From Paludibacteraceae bacterium (GTDB lineage Bacteria; Bacteroidota; Bacteroidia; Bacteroidales; Paludibacteraceae): a stretch of DNA of 64,000 nucleotides. Below are positions 1 through 8,622 of the stretch, piece by piece (position 1 is the stretch's first letter; the number at the start of each line of letters is the position of its first letter). The stretch lies in the NCBI GenBank assembly GCA_905235225.1, contig CAJOKE010000005.1, forward strand, positions 27,291 through 91,290. Direction: 5' to 3'. The notes below the pieces were generated by a model, which was given only the letters and a program-made list of their open reading frames with translations, made no database searches and was not told where the DNA came from. Both the position numbers and the translations under genes were made by a program.

Positions 1-648
1 GCGGAATGGTTGAAACTACCGCTCGGCGAATACGATCTTGCCCGCCTTGCGTATGAGATAGAGCGCATCGACCTGAAGATGGCAGGCGGCAAACAAGACC
101 AGTATGCGGCGACCTTCGGCGGATTCAATTACATGCAGTTTCTACAAGACGACAAAGTGATTGTCAATCCGCTGCGAATCAGGCAACGTTATCAAGACGA
201 ATTAGCGCACAACCTGCTGCTGTATTATACCGAAACGAGCCATGTGAGTGCGGAAATCATCCAGGGACAGATAGACAACGTAAAAGCCAACAATGACGCA
301 TCCATAACGGCAATGCACCAATTAAAAGAGCAGGCAATCCGGATGAAAGAAAGCCTTTTGAAGGGCGAAATAGACGCTATCGGAGAGATACTTAATTTCG
401 GATGGGAGCATAAGAAAAAGACCGCGTCCGGCATTACCAACCCGCTGTTGGACGACATCTACCAAACGGCCTTGTCAGCGGGAGCGACAGGCGGAAAAGT
501 CAGCGGTGCAGGCGGCGGCGGATTTATGTTTTTCTATTGTCCGGCAACCAGCCGATATGCAGTAGAGAAAGCATTGCGCGACAAGTTTTCGGGGCAAGTG
601 AAACGTTACGAATTTACACAAGAAGGTTTGAAAACATGGACACTATAA
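1..648 (+). CDS. hddA: D-glycero-alpha-D-manno-heptose-7-phosphate kinase, C-terminal part
   Basis: The reading frame is open from base 1 (AEWLKLPLGEY...), so the 5' end lies outside the window and the track start (TTG at 10) is not a real start. It shows the GHMP-kinase C-terminal half: GGKQDQYAATFGG near the beginning and the late glycine loop SGAGGGGFMFF. HddA phosphorylates heptose 7-phosphate at C1 (alpha) on the way to GDP-D-glycero-alpha-D-manno-heptose. The next two genes are gmhA and hddC-gmhB, overlapping by 13 nt and 8 nt, which fixes the pathway assignment better than the kinase motifs alone. Another sugar GHMP kinase is the only reasonable alternative. Confidence 0.85.
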   Translation, partial: AEWLKLPLGEYDLARLAYEIERIDLKMAGGKQDQYAATFGGFNYMQFLQDDKVIVNPLRIRQRYQDELAHNLLLYYTETSHVSAEIIQGQIDNVKANNDASITAMHQLKEQAIRMKESLLKGEIDAIGEILNFGWEHKKKTASGITNPLLDDIYQTALSAGATGGKVSGAGGGGFMFFYCPATSRYAVEKALRDKFSGQVKRYEFTQEGLKTWTL

Positions 649-1214
649 GACAGGCAATCACATCCAGCATAGCCACCAAGGAGCAGATATTAGCGAACGA
701 GACGCTGTTAGAAACCATACGCCAAGTGGCAGAAGTTATGGTTCAGGCGTTACGTGACGGCAAACGAATATTATGGTGCGGCAACGGTGGCAGTGCGGCA
801 GACGCCCAGCATTTAGCGGCAGAGTTATCGGGTCGCTTCTATTATGATCGCCCGCCTCTGAATTCAGAGGCACTCCATTGCAACACATCATACATGACGG
901 CGGTTGCGAATGACTATGGCTATGATATGATTTATTCGCGGATGATAGACGGAGCCTGTCGTCCGGGGGATGTGCTGGTCGGTATTTCCACGTCAGGCAA
1001 CTCAAAAAACATCTGCAACGCCTTCCATAAGGCGAAAGAACTTCAAGTGGTTACGGTTGCGATGACCGGTGCAAGCGGCGGTGCGATGAAGTCGATGTCG
1101 GACTACCTGCTGAATGTGCCGTCCGAAGACACTCCCCGTATTCAGGAATCCCATATAATGATTGGACATATCATCTGCGAAATGGTAGAGTCCAAGATGT
1201 TTCCCCGTGTTTGA
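636..1214 (+). CDS. gmhA: Sedoheptulose-7-phosphate isomerase (phosphoheptose isomerase)
   Basis: I start this gene at ATG 636 (MDTIRQAITSS), 33 codons inside the track ORF; this overlaps the hddA stop by 13 nt and gives 192 aa, the usual GmhA size. It is a SIS-domain isomerase with the hallmarks LWCGNGGSAADAQH and LVGISTSGNSKN. It converts sedoheptulose 7-phosphate into D-glycero-D-manno-heptose 7-phosphate in the cytoplasm, the first step of heptose-nucleotide synthesis. It sits between the heptose kinase and the fused guanylyltransferase-phosphatase with stop/start overlaps on both sides, implying one transcript. Confidence 0.92.
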   Translation: MDTIRQAITSSIATKEQILANETLLETIRQVAEVMVQALRDGKRILWCGNGGSAADAQHLAAELSGRFYYDRPPLNSEALHCNTSYMTAVANDYGYDMIYSRMIDGACRPGDVLVGISTSGNSKNICNAFHKAKELQVVTVAMTGASGGAMKSMSDYLLNVPSEDTPRIQESHIMIGHIICEMVESKMFPRV

Positions 1215-2436
1215 AGAAGCCGTAATATTAGCAGGCGGATTCGGCACACGCCTTAGTCACGTATTGGGGAACGTCCCCAAGCCGATGGCTCCGGTATATG
1301 GCAAACCGTTTCTCAGTTATCTGATAGACAGGCTTGCCGATGCAGGTATCAAGCGGGTTGTGCTGGCAACCGGTCACAAGCATGAGTCCATTCAGTCATG
1401 GTTTGGCGAACAATACCGCGGTGTTCAGATTGTATATTCACGTGAGTACACCCCTCTGCTGACCGGCGGTGCCATTCGGCAAGCAGCCACGAAATTGGTC
1501 AGCGACACGTTCGTGGTACTGAACGGAGACACTCTATTTGATATTGATTTACGGAAACTATATGATTTTCACACTTCGCGAAATGGTAAATTAACAGTAG
1601 CTTTGCGCGAAGTTGAAGACACAAGCCGCTATGGCTCAGTTATTTGCCGCGACGGACAAATTACCGCATTTCAAGAAAAGGCGGAAAGTCAAGGAAAAGG
1701 CTATATCAATGGCGGCATATACGCCATCAATCGTACATGGTTGATGCAACAAGACCTGCCCGCAGCATTCTCCTTTGAAAAAGAGCTGATGCAACCAATC
1801 GCCGGTGAAGAAGGCTTTCTCGGTCTCAGTTTCAGCAACTATTTTATAGATATAGGTGTGCCGGAAGATTACCGGCGTGCGCAACACGAGTTTGCCGGAT
1901 TATTCAAGGCAGATGAGTTTTTGTTTCTGGATCGCGACGGGGTCTTAAACAAGCATCTTGTCGGCGATTATGTACGCAACCGTGATATGTGGGAATGGCT
2001 GCCTAATGTGCTGCCTGCCATGGCACAATTGAGCAAGCGATTCCGCCGCATCCTATTGATTAGCAACCAGCAAGGTGTCGGGAAAGGAGTGATGAGCATG
2101 GCGGATCTTGATGACATTCACCAAATGATGCTTGCGGATATAACGGCAGCCGGAGGTCGGATAGATAAAGTGTACACATGTACAGACCTTGCAGAGTCAG
2201 GAAGCAAAAACCGCAAGCCCGAAATCGGTATGGCATTACAGGCACAAGATGATTTTCCCGAAGTGGACTTTCACTATTCGGTGATGGTCGGCGACAATGT
2301 GACCGACATGCAATTCGCTCAAAAAGCACGCATGAGAGCGGTCTATATCACAAAAAACAACCCCGTACCGGAAGCAGTACGGGATATAACAGATTTGTAT
2401 ATCAGCGATTTAGCCGAGTTTGCTACTCTTGTTTGA
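1207..2436 (+). CDS. hddC-gmhB: Fused heptose-1-phosphate guanylyltransferase / heptose-bisphosphate phosphatase
   Basis: A 409-aa two-domain protein. Residues 1-230 are a sugar nucleotidyltransferase (VILAGGFGTRLSHVLGNVPKP, LNGDTLFDIDL), the HddC activity making GDP-heptose. Residues about 236-409 are a HAD phosphatase (FLFLDRDGVLN, ISNQQGVGKG, NRKPEIGM, VGDNVTDM), the GmhB activity removing the 7-phosphate. The fusion supplies the last two pathway steps. The Cys-rich zinc loop typical of E. coli GmhB is reduced to one Cys (YTCTDLAESGSKNRKP). The start is GTG at 1207, overlapping gmhA by 8 nt. The 3' end overlaps the convergent thiL tail by 14 nt, with no room for a separate terminator. Confidence 0.88.
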   Translation: MFEEAVILAGGFGTRLSHVLGNVPKPMAPVYGKPFLSYLIDRLADAGIKRVVLATGHKHESIQSWFGEQYRGVQIVYSREYTPLLTGGAIRQAATKLVSDTFVVLNGDTLFDIDLRKLYDFHTSRNGKLTVALREVEDTSRYGSVICRDGQITAFQEKAESQGKGYINGGIYAINRTWLMQQDLPAAFSFEKELMQPIAGEEGFLGLSFSNYFIDIGVPEDYRRAQHEFAGLFKADEFLFLDRDGVLNKHLVGDYVRNRDMWEWLPNVLPAMAQLSKRFRRILLISNQQGVGKGVMSMADLDDIHQMMLADITAAGGRIDKVYTCTDLAESGSKNRKPEIGMALQAQDDFPEVDFHYSVMVGDNVTDMQFAQKARMRAVYITKNNPVPEAVRDITDLYISDLAEFATLV

Positions 2437-3475
2437 AGGCTTGCCATCCTTGCGCCTGCAATGATAATTCTTCCCCGTTGCGTCCGATGAGAAGTGTACC
2501 GTATTCAGGTTGAGTGATGTGTCCGATGATATACACATCATCCAGCGGCACCAGTTTCTCATAATCTTTTATGTCACACGTGAAGAGCAGTTCGTAATCC
2601 TCTCCACCGTTAAGCGCACAGGTGACAATATTCAAGTTCATTTCCTCAGCCAGCACAGCAGCCTGATAATCAATCGGCAATTTATCCTCATAAATAGCAC
2701 ACCCGCACTTAGACTGGTGGCAGATGTGCATGATTTCGGATGAGAGTCCGTCGCTGACATCCATCATGGCAGTCGGTTTAATCCCCGCCTTACGAAGCTG
2801 CTCAACGATATCGCGCCGAGCCTCGGGTTTCAGTTGGCGTTCCAAGAGGTACTCCCGTCCTTCAAAGGCATCGATAGTAGAGCCGTTTACGGATGTACCA
2901 TTATAGGCAAGCCGCTCACGCTCAAGCAGTTGCAAACCCATATATGCAGTTCCGAGATTACCGGACACACAAATAAGGTCATTATTTTTGGCACCATTCC
3001 GATAGACAATATCTTTATCCGCCGCCATACCGATACATGTGATAGAAATAGTCAAGCCCGTCATGGATGCAGAAGTGTCACCACCTACCAGATCGACACC
3101 ATACCGCTCGCACGCCAATCGGATACCGGCATACAATTCCTCGACATCCTCAAGGGCGAACCGCGCCGACAAGCCAAGCGAAACAGTAATCTGTGTCGGG
3201 GTTCCGTTCATCGCGTAAATATCACTGAAATTAACGACAGCCGCCTTGTATCCAAGATGTTTGAGCGGCACATATTCAAGGTTGAAATGAATGCCCTCCA
3301 GCAATAAATCCGTTGTCATTAACAAGCGAGCATCCTTACCTAATTTAGCAGGATTGATTACCGCAGCATCATCCCCTACTCCCTTTTGGGAAGAAGGCTG
3401 GCGGAGGGTAAGTTGCTTGGTCAGATGTTCGATAAGTCCGAATTCGCCGAGTGCGGCGATTTGAGTTTTTTCCAT
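2423..3475 (-). CDS. thiL: Thiamine-monophosphate kinase
   Basis: A 350-aa PurM-like ATP-dependent kinase that phosphorylates thiamine phosphate to thiamine diphosphate. Visible family marks are GEFGLIEHL near the N terminus, GVGDDAAVI (Mg/ATP binding), LVGGDTSAS and MDVSDGLSSE; length fits ThiL. It is the last gene of the polysaccharide operon, 12 nt after the distal GT2 gene, so it is probably co-transcribed with surface-glycan genes even though its role is cofactor synthesis. Its 3' end overlaps the convergent hddC-gmhB tail. Confidence 0.93.
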   Translation of the reverse strand: MEKTQIAALGEFGLIEHLTKQLTLRQPSSQKGVGDDAAVINPAKLGKDARLLMTTDLLLEGIHFNLEYVPLKHLGYKAAVVNFSDIYAMNGTPTQITVSLGLSARFALEDVEELYAGIRLACERYGVDLVGGDTSASMTGLTISITCIGMAADKDIVYRNGAKNNDLICVSGNLGTAYMGLQLLERERLAYNGTSVNGSTIDAFEGREYLLERQLKPEARRDIVEQLRKAGIKPTAMMDVSDGLSSEIMHICHQSKCGCAIYEDKLPIDYQAAVLAEEMNLNIVTCALNGGEDYELLFTCDIKDYEKLVPLDDVYIIGHITQPEYGTLLIGRNGEELSLQAQGWQAFKQE

Positions 3476-3487
3476 ATCTTCAATTTA

Positions 3488-4300
3488 TTATTTCTTACTG
3501 ATTGCTTCAAGCGTCAAACGGTTATAGAACCGACGCTCGGGGTCATAAATCCACCCCCATTTGTTAAAGTACCGGCACATGTTAATGATATGAACCCATA
3601 AGAGGTGCAGGCTATGATACGACCCGCGGGCGTGATTATGCACAATGGTGACAGACGGATAAAAGAGTGTCAGCCAATCGCAGTGAATTGTCCGAGAGAG
3701 GTCTATATCTTCCGAATACATAAAGTAACGTTCATCAAAAAGTCGCGCCTGAAGAACCGCCTTTGTACGCAGAAACATAAAGCAGCCGCTTAGATACGGG
3801 ACATTCATCGGTCTGTCATACCCGGATGCGCGCAGTTCGTATCGAGCAGTACGGCGGCGCATCATCCATTCAGGCAGGAAACGCCTTCCGAACAAATCAA
3901 ACGGCGTCGGTAATAATTTGGCAAGATACTGCAGTGAGCCATCAGGATAAACCACTTTAGGCATCAGTTGTCCCACTTCCGGATTTGCATCCATAAAATC
4001 GCACAAGGCATCAATATCCGCAGCCTTCACAATAATATCCGCATTCATTACAAGGTGATACGGCGTATCATAATAGACAGACTCCCGAATGGCGATATTA
4101 TGCGCCCTGCCATAACCAAGGTTGGCGTTATTGTAGATATACCTTACTTTCTTGTCAATTTTAGCCAGCGGCTCGGAAGCGGACGGAGAATTATCCAGCA
4201 AATATATACGCCTTAGGCGGCGGCAATGCAGCAGTTCCGTTACCAATCCGGTGACTTGGCTAATATCAGGGCGATATAGAACGATGGAAATATTAAACAT
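3488..4300 (-). CDS. Family 2 glycosyltransferase
   Basis: A 270-aa GT-A fold transferase: N-terminal ISIVLYRPD, LLDNSPS, and NADIIV serving as the metal-binding DxD-like segment, followed by YLSGCFMFLR and the Asp-rich MYSEDIDLS typical of rhamnosyltransferase-like GT2 enzymes. The 1-nt TAATG overlap with the upstream GT4 gene points to translational coupling. It probably adds one sugar to the lipid-linked repeat unit made by this operon; donor and acceptor cannot be read from sequence. No membrane segments seen. Confidence 0.85.
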   Translation of the reverse strand: MFNISIVLYRPDISQVTGLVTELLHCRRLRRIYLLDNSPSASEPLAKIDKKVRYIYNNANLGYGRAHNIAIRESVYYDTPYHLVMNADIIVKAADIDALCDFMDANPEVGQLMPKVVYPDGSLQYLAKLLPTPFDLFGRRFLPEWMMRRRTARYELRASGYDRPMNVPYLSGCFMFLRTKAVLQARLFDERYFMYSEDIDLSRTIHCDWLTLFYPSVTIVHNHARGSYHSLHLLWVHIINMCRYFNKWGWIYDPERRFYNRLTLEAISKK

Positions 4301-5415
4301 TATTTGGCGAAGTATTTGTTGAGTAAATCCTTATATTCCTTAATAATAAGACGTTCATCAAATTTGCGGAGCATAAGTTCCCGCCCGTTTTTCCCCATTT
4401 CGGCAAGACAGTCTTGCGGCATATGCAACATTCGGCGCATGGTGTCCGTAAGGCTGTCAAGGTTATTCGGTTCGCAAAGCAAGCCATTCTCACCTTCAAT
4501 GACGACATCCTTGCAGCCAACGGAATTGGTTGCGATAATCGGACGTTGCATGGCAGCGGCTTCCATCAAAGATCGTGGAACTCCTTCGCGGAAATATGAC
4601 GGCAGGACAAGACACGTACATTGCTCCAAATATGGTCTCACATCTTTCGCTACGCCCAGATACTCAACCAGCCCCTGCCGCGCCCATAATTCCATCTCAT
4701 TGGGTTTGATTCCGGCGAGATTGTTCGCATCCAAAGGTCCCAGCAACTGCCAACGTGCAGACGGGAACTCCTTCTTCAGCAACTCCGCCGCACGAACAAA
4801 TAACTCCACTCCCTTATAACGTAACATCCTGCCACAGAAAAGGAACGTAAACCGCTCCGGCAAAGGCTGCTGCGAGGAAAAATATGCTGTATCAACCCCT
4901 TCCCCGGGAATCACATGCACTTTTTTAGGACTAACCAAACCAAGCTGCACAAACATACCGCAATCATCGTCGTTGAGGAACCATACCGATTCCGCTTTAC
5001 GCAAAGCGGTTCTGTGCAACAGGCATGAAAGGTGGAATAGCCAGTTGCGTTTAATAAAGGTGTATCCGAGTCCTGTAACGACACTGACATATCTTGTATT
5101 CGTCACTGCCGCAGCCATCGAACCATAAATAACGGGTTTGATGGTATAGTGAAAGACAAAATCGAACCGTTCGCGCCGATATACTGCAATCAAATGCCGA
5201 TACAGCCGTATATCCTTGAACGGATTCGTACCTTTGCTGTCCATTTCCACAGAAATAAAACGTATATCAGTACCTTCAAGAGGTGTCAATTCGCAATCCT
5301 TGGGGGCGATCATAACAACCTCATATTCGGAAGAAAGCACTTTCATCAGTCCCAATCGGAAATTCATCATCGTCAACGCACTATTTCCGACAAAGGCTAT
5401 TTTCATATTTTTCAT
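4300..5415 (-). CDS. Family 4 glycosyltransferase
   Basis: A 371-aa GT-B fold enzyme. The N-terminal domain opens with MKIAFVGNSALTMMNFR, as in CapM/PglA-type amino-sugar transferases. The C-terminal domain has FCGRMLRYKGVELF and the retaining-GT EX7E motif FREGVPRSLMEA. It overlaps its upstream neighbour by ATGA and its downstream neighbour by one base. Likely extends a polyprenyl-linked oligosaccharide in the cytoplasm. The specificity (for example N-acetylgalactosaminyl) is only a guess from overall resemblance. Confidence 0.86.
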   Translation of the reverse strand: MKNMKIAFVGNSALTMMNFRLGLMKVLSSEYEVVMIAPKDCELTPLEGTDIRFISVEMDSKGTNPFKDIRLYRHLIAVYRRERFDFVFHYTIKPVIYGSMAAAVTNTRYVSVVTGLGYTFIKRNWLFHLSCLLHRTALRKAESVWFLNDDDCGMFVQLGLVSPKKVHVIPGEGVDTAYFSSQQPLPERFTFLFCGRMLRYKGVELFVRAAELLKKEFPSARWQLLGPLDANNLAGIKPNEMELWARQGLVEYLGVAKDVRPYLEQCTCLVLPSYFREGVPRSLMEAAAMQRPIIATNSVGCKDVVIEGENGLLCEPNNLDSLTDTMRRMLHMPQDCLAEMGKNGRELMLRKFDERLIIKEYKDLLNKYFAK

Positions 5416-6524
5416 GGTAAGAGTGTATTTACTAATTTATCCAACTGCTCTGCCGTTGACGCCCAACTGAACGCCGCCAAACGCGCCTCGCCTTTATTTG
5501 CCCACGCTTCTTGTTCCGCATCTGACATTTGCAGTGCCTCCAACAGACGCGCCGCCATCTGTTCAGGTTGTGCCGGGTCAAAGTATATGGCAGCATCACC
5601 GGCAACTTCGGGCAAGGAAGAAGCATTGCTTAGCAACAGCGGCTTGCGGTAATAGAACGCCTCCAGCACAGGAATACCGAATCCTTCACACAAAGAGGGG
5701 AAAACAACCGCCTTTGCGGCTTTGTAATACGCATTCAACTCCGTCGTATTCAGCCAACCGGTGGTCATTATCCTGTCCTTATGCGCGGCAATCATAGCCC
5801 GCTGCTCCGCAGTTATCATCCGGTCATCACCTGCAATAACCAATCCGGTTCCGGCTGGCATTTGGTCACCGGCTATCTCCATCGCGGCAAGTAGTCCTTT
5901 AAGGTTTTTATGCCCGCGCGAACTGCCTATATACAGCACATAATCCTTGAAAGGGACTTTCACTTTCACCGGTTCAAAATTCTGACGAAGATGTTCCCAA
6001 CCTTCATAGACCACCTGTATTTTATCCGCATCGGCATGTGGGTGAAAGCGAAGTATCTCTTGTTTGGTAAAGTGACTGACCGCAACCACAACTTGCGCTT
6101 GCCGCAGTCCGGCAGCCACATTGCGATGCAGCCAAAAGCGTTTGAGTGCAGACAGTCTCCCCAATTGTGACGGATAACGCTCATAGATTATATCATGCAC
6201 AACATACAGCGTCGGAATAGTCAATGCTGTCGGGAACTGGTTGCTGGGTGCCACTGCCGCATCAAACTGAGGCTGTGTGCGAAGCCAACGGCGGAATTGT
6301 ATCTCACGCTTGGGACCGATTGGCGCAATCGCCGCCTTCAAAATAACAATGCCCCGCGTCCGCCACAACTGCAGGTATGTTTCGGGACATTCGCCGGGAC
6401 GGACAACTATATAATATTGTCTGTCATCATGTTGCGGAAGGCGGCTCACCACATTCAATATATATTGCGAGAGTCCGTCCATATGCCTCGAAATAGTTGT
6501 TCCGTCTATCAGTATCTTGTTCAT
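5412..6524 (-). CDS. Family 4 glycosyltransferase (mannosyltransferase-like)
   Basis: The track ORF begins at 6626, but the protein most likely starts at ATG 6524 (MNKILIDGTTISR), which gives an ATGA overlap with the upstream GT2 stop and 370 aa. The upstream residues are the reverse frame of the GT2 3' end. GT-B features: VHDIIYERYP, VAVSHFTKQEI, YVLYIGSSRGHKNLKGL and the EX7E motif LCEGFGIPVLEA followed by ASSLPEVAGDAA, as in WbaZ/mannosyl-type GT4 enzymes. Fourth glycosyltransferase-cluster member; substrate unknown. Confidence 0.87.
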   Translation of the reverse strand: MNKILIDGTTISRHMDGLSQYILNVVSRLPQHDDRQYYIVVRPGECPETYLQLWRTRGIVILKAAIAPIGPKREIQFRRWLRTQPQFDAAVAPSNQFPTALTIPTLYVVHDIIYERYPSQLGRLSALKRFWLHRNVAAGLRQAQVVVAVSHFTKQEILRFHPHADADKIQVVYEGWEHLRQNFEPVKVKVPFKDYVLYIGSSRGHKNLKGLLAAMEIAGDQMPAGTGLVIAGDDRMITAEQRAMIAAHKDRIMTTGWLNTTELNAYYKAAKAVVFPSLCEGFGIPVLEAFYYRKPLLLSNASSLPEVAGDAAIYFDPAQPEQMAARLLEALQMSDAEQEAWANKGEARLAAFSWASTAEQLDKLVNTLLP

Positions 6525-7432
6525 ATATATCGTCTTATACACAATTTGATCCATAGGAGCATGCGCGACCCCATCAAGGTGAATCGCGTTTGCCGGATGA
6601 TGTGGAACCGCCGCAGCCACGAGCATTCCGGCAGGTGAAGAAACGTCTGTATCACATCCTCGTCATCCGATTTCAGTTGTTCGCCAAAACAATCATTGAA
6701 TGCACGCAATCCGTGCAGGTGTTCGCGGGAAACTACCGGCACATGCCGGTTGGTCCACATCAACTCAAATTTCCGCCACTTACTGCCGGGCGCATTGCCG
6801 GTCACGTTAGCATTATGCTGCCGATAGTACATCAGCGACTTTTTCACATATACAACCTCGCCCATCGTCAGACCTGCCAGCAGAAGCACATGATCATGCA
6901 TGGCATAGAAACTCAGCGGTGTCTTCACCAATTCGCGCATTGCCGCATTAAACAATGCCGAAGCACCCTGAACGCCCGAGTTCAGAAAGAGTGTGTCACG
7001 CAGATTAGTCGGATAAAACAGCGTATTGATGGGGGCAATCACACCCTTTTCAGGATTCCATAGCATCGCATTGGCATACACCACGCCCGCGCCTTTGAAG
7101 GCAGCCCTCTGTCCTGCCGCAAGCATAGTTGCCACTTTATCGGCAAACCACACATCATCCTGGTCGCTCCACATCACCCACTCCGCATCGGAATACTGCA
7201 ACATGTGAATAAAATGCTTTGCCGGACCGAGTCCCTGCACACCATCTTCAATGAACACTATACGCGGGTCACGCGACACCCATTCGCGAATGATTTGCTG
7301 CGTGCCGTCTGTTGAACCGTCATCATGAACTATACAACGCCAGTCGCTATAAGTCTGACGGCAGAACGAGCGGATTTGTTCATCCACATACTTTGCCCCG
7401 TTATATGTTGCCATCAGTATATCAACCATCAT
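6521..7432 (-). CDS. Family 2 glycosyltransferase (rhamnosyltransferase-like)
   Basis: A 303-aa GT2 enzyme with a clear N-terminal GT-A domain: DILMATYNGAKYVDEQIRS, HDDGSTDGT, and the metal site WSDQDDVWF. The layout matches the dTDP-rhamnosyl/galactosyl transferase group. It overlaps wzy upstream and a GT4 gene downstream by ATGA on both sides, so stoichiometric coupled translation is likely. The C-terminal 80 residues are basic and may contact the membrane, though no clear transmembrane helix is visible. Confidence 0.86.
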   Translation of the reverse strand: MMVDILMATYNGAKYVDEQIRSFCRQTYSDWRCIVHDDGSTDGTQQIIREWVSRDPRIVFIEDGVQGLGPAKHFIHMLQYSDAEWVMWSDQDDVWFADKVATMLAAGQRAAFKGAGVVYANAMLWNPEKGVIAPINTLFYPTNLRDTLFLNSGVQGASALFNAAMRELVKTPLSFYAMHDHVLLLAGLTMGEVVYVKKSLMYYRQHNANVTGNAPGSKWRKFELMWTNRHVPVVSREHLHGLRAFNDCFGEQLKSDDEDVIQTFLHLPECSWLRRFHIIRQTRFTLMGSRMLLWIKLCIRRYI

Positions 7433-8622
7433 GAATGTTTCTCTAACAATCGGTACTTACTCATCACAAACGGTATCAGTGCAGCCACCAAATACTGGAT
7501 ATTCTGCGACAACACCGTAAAGAAAGTGTCACCGATAATCTGCATCGGGATACACCCCGCCCATATGGCATATAACACCAGCGCGCACACACTGCCGTCC
7601 TCTGCCGCCTTGAACAACATCCCGAACAGCAAACCGAAAAAAACAGTGAATATCCAAATACCTGCCATACCGAAATCCTTATAGAACGGATACAGTGCCG
7701 TATAGGTATTCGAACCGAAACCGTGCCTGCCGATCTTGACGCCCTTGAATTTCAATATCGGGTTGACAACCGGCGTGCGGCCACCGTCCAACTTGCTCTT
7801 GACGGCATAATACAGCCGGAAAGTATTCTCCCCGGGCTGCTGTGAAGAACCAGGTTCAACGTACTTGTTGAAGTTTCCCAAACCGGTGCATACATACAAT
7901 GCCGTAAAACGCTCCAGACTGCTGTCCGAATTGCGAAGCGAACCGCGCGCATATTGAAGCCCTAACATCAATCCAATCAGCAACGGAACAGCCACAAACA
8001 GGTGCTTGAGTTTGATGATTCCCTTTTCTGTCAATATAATAACCGTACTGAGGAACAATATCATCAGATTCATTTTGCCCAACGAAATCGCCACATAAAA
8101 CAAATTGACAAGGAACAGCACTATTACACGCAGCAGGTTGGATTTGGATAACACCCGCAGTTCCATAATATAACTTACCATCCAGAACACCACAAAGAAT
8201 CCTGTTGTTCGGACACCCTGGTCATTCTCCCTGACATTGGCATCGCGCAAGGCGGAAAAAGGATTTCCCCCCGAATGTTGCAGAATGGATATTACCGCCC
8301 ACAACATAATCGGCAGCGTGAGCAGCGTAAAGAAATAATATACATCGCGCACCGGCAAACTGGGCGTTACATCCTTGAGCAACGGTTTGACATACAACGA
8401 CTGCACACACCATGTAGTTACCGTGAAACCGGCTACCCAAACAAGTATGGCATTGATGACAGACTCCCGCAAGGGGTGCATTCCGTGGTCCAGAACAGCG
8501 TATGTCACTACACACAGTAACCACACGCCGGACTGCAAAACCGCCGGAGCATACCACCTGCGGCGGGCAAAGAGACAACTGCCCGCAAACAACAGCGATA
8601 ATATGATTATCAGTTTCGTCAT
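7429..8622 (-). CDS. Wzy-like O-antigen/polysaccharide polymerase
   Basis: A 397-aa polytopic inner-membrane protein with roughly ten hydrophobic segments and an intervening periplasmic loop (about residues 220-300) rich in charged and Pro/Gly residues, the layout of oligosaccharide-repeat-unit polymerases. No sequence motif proves the function. The call rests on topology, length, and the place between a Wzx flippase and glycosyltransferases in one operon. Overlaps both neighbours by ATGA. It would polymerise flipped repeat units at the periplasmic face. Confidence 0.75.
   Translation of the reverse strand: MTKLIIILSLLFAGSCLFARRRWYAPAVLQSGVWLLCVVTYAVLDHGMHPLRESVINAILVWVAGFTVTTWCVQSLYVKPLLKDVTPSLPVRDVYYFFTLLTLPIMLWAVISILQHSGGNPFSALRDANVRENDQGVRTTGFFVVFWMVSYIMELRVLSKSNLLRVIVLFLVNLFYVAISLGKMNLMILFLSTVIILTEKGIIKLKHLFVAVPLLIGLMLGLQYARGSLRNSDSSLERFTALYVCTGLGNFNKYVEPGSSQQPGENTFRLYYAVKSKLDGGRTPVVNPILKFKGVKIGRHGFGSNTYTALYPFYKDFGMAGIWIFTVFFGLLFGMLFKAAEDGSVCALVLYAIWAGCIPMQIIGDTFFTVLSQNIQYLVAALIPFVMSKYRLLEKHS

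Noticed and set aside
225-458. Small minus ORF inside hddA
   Set aside because: Shadow of the heptose kinase reading frame; no independent signals.
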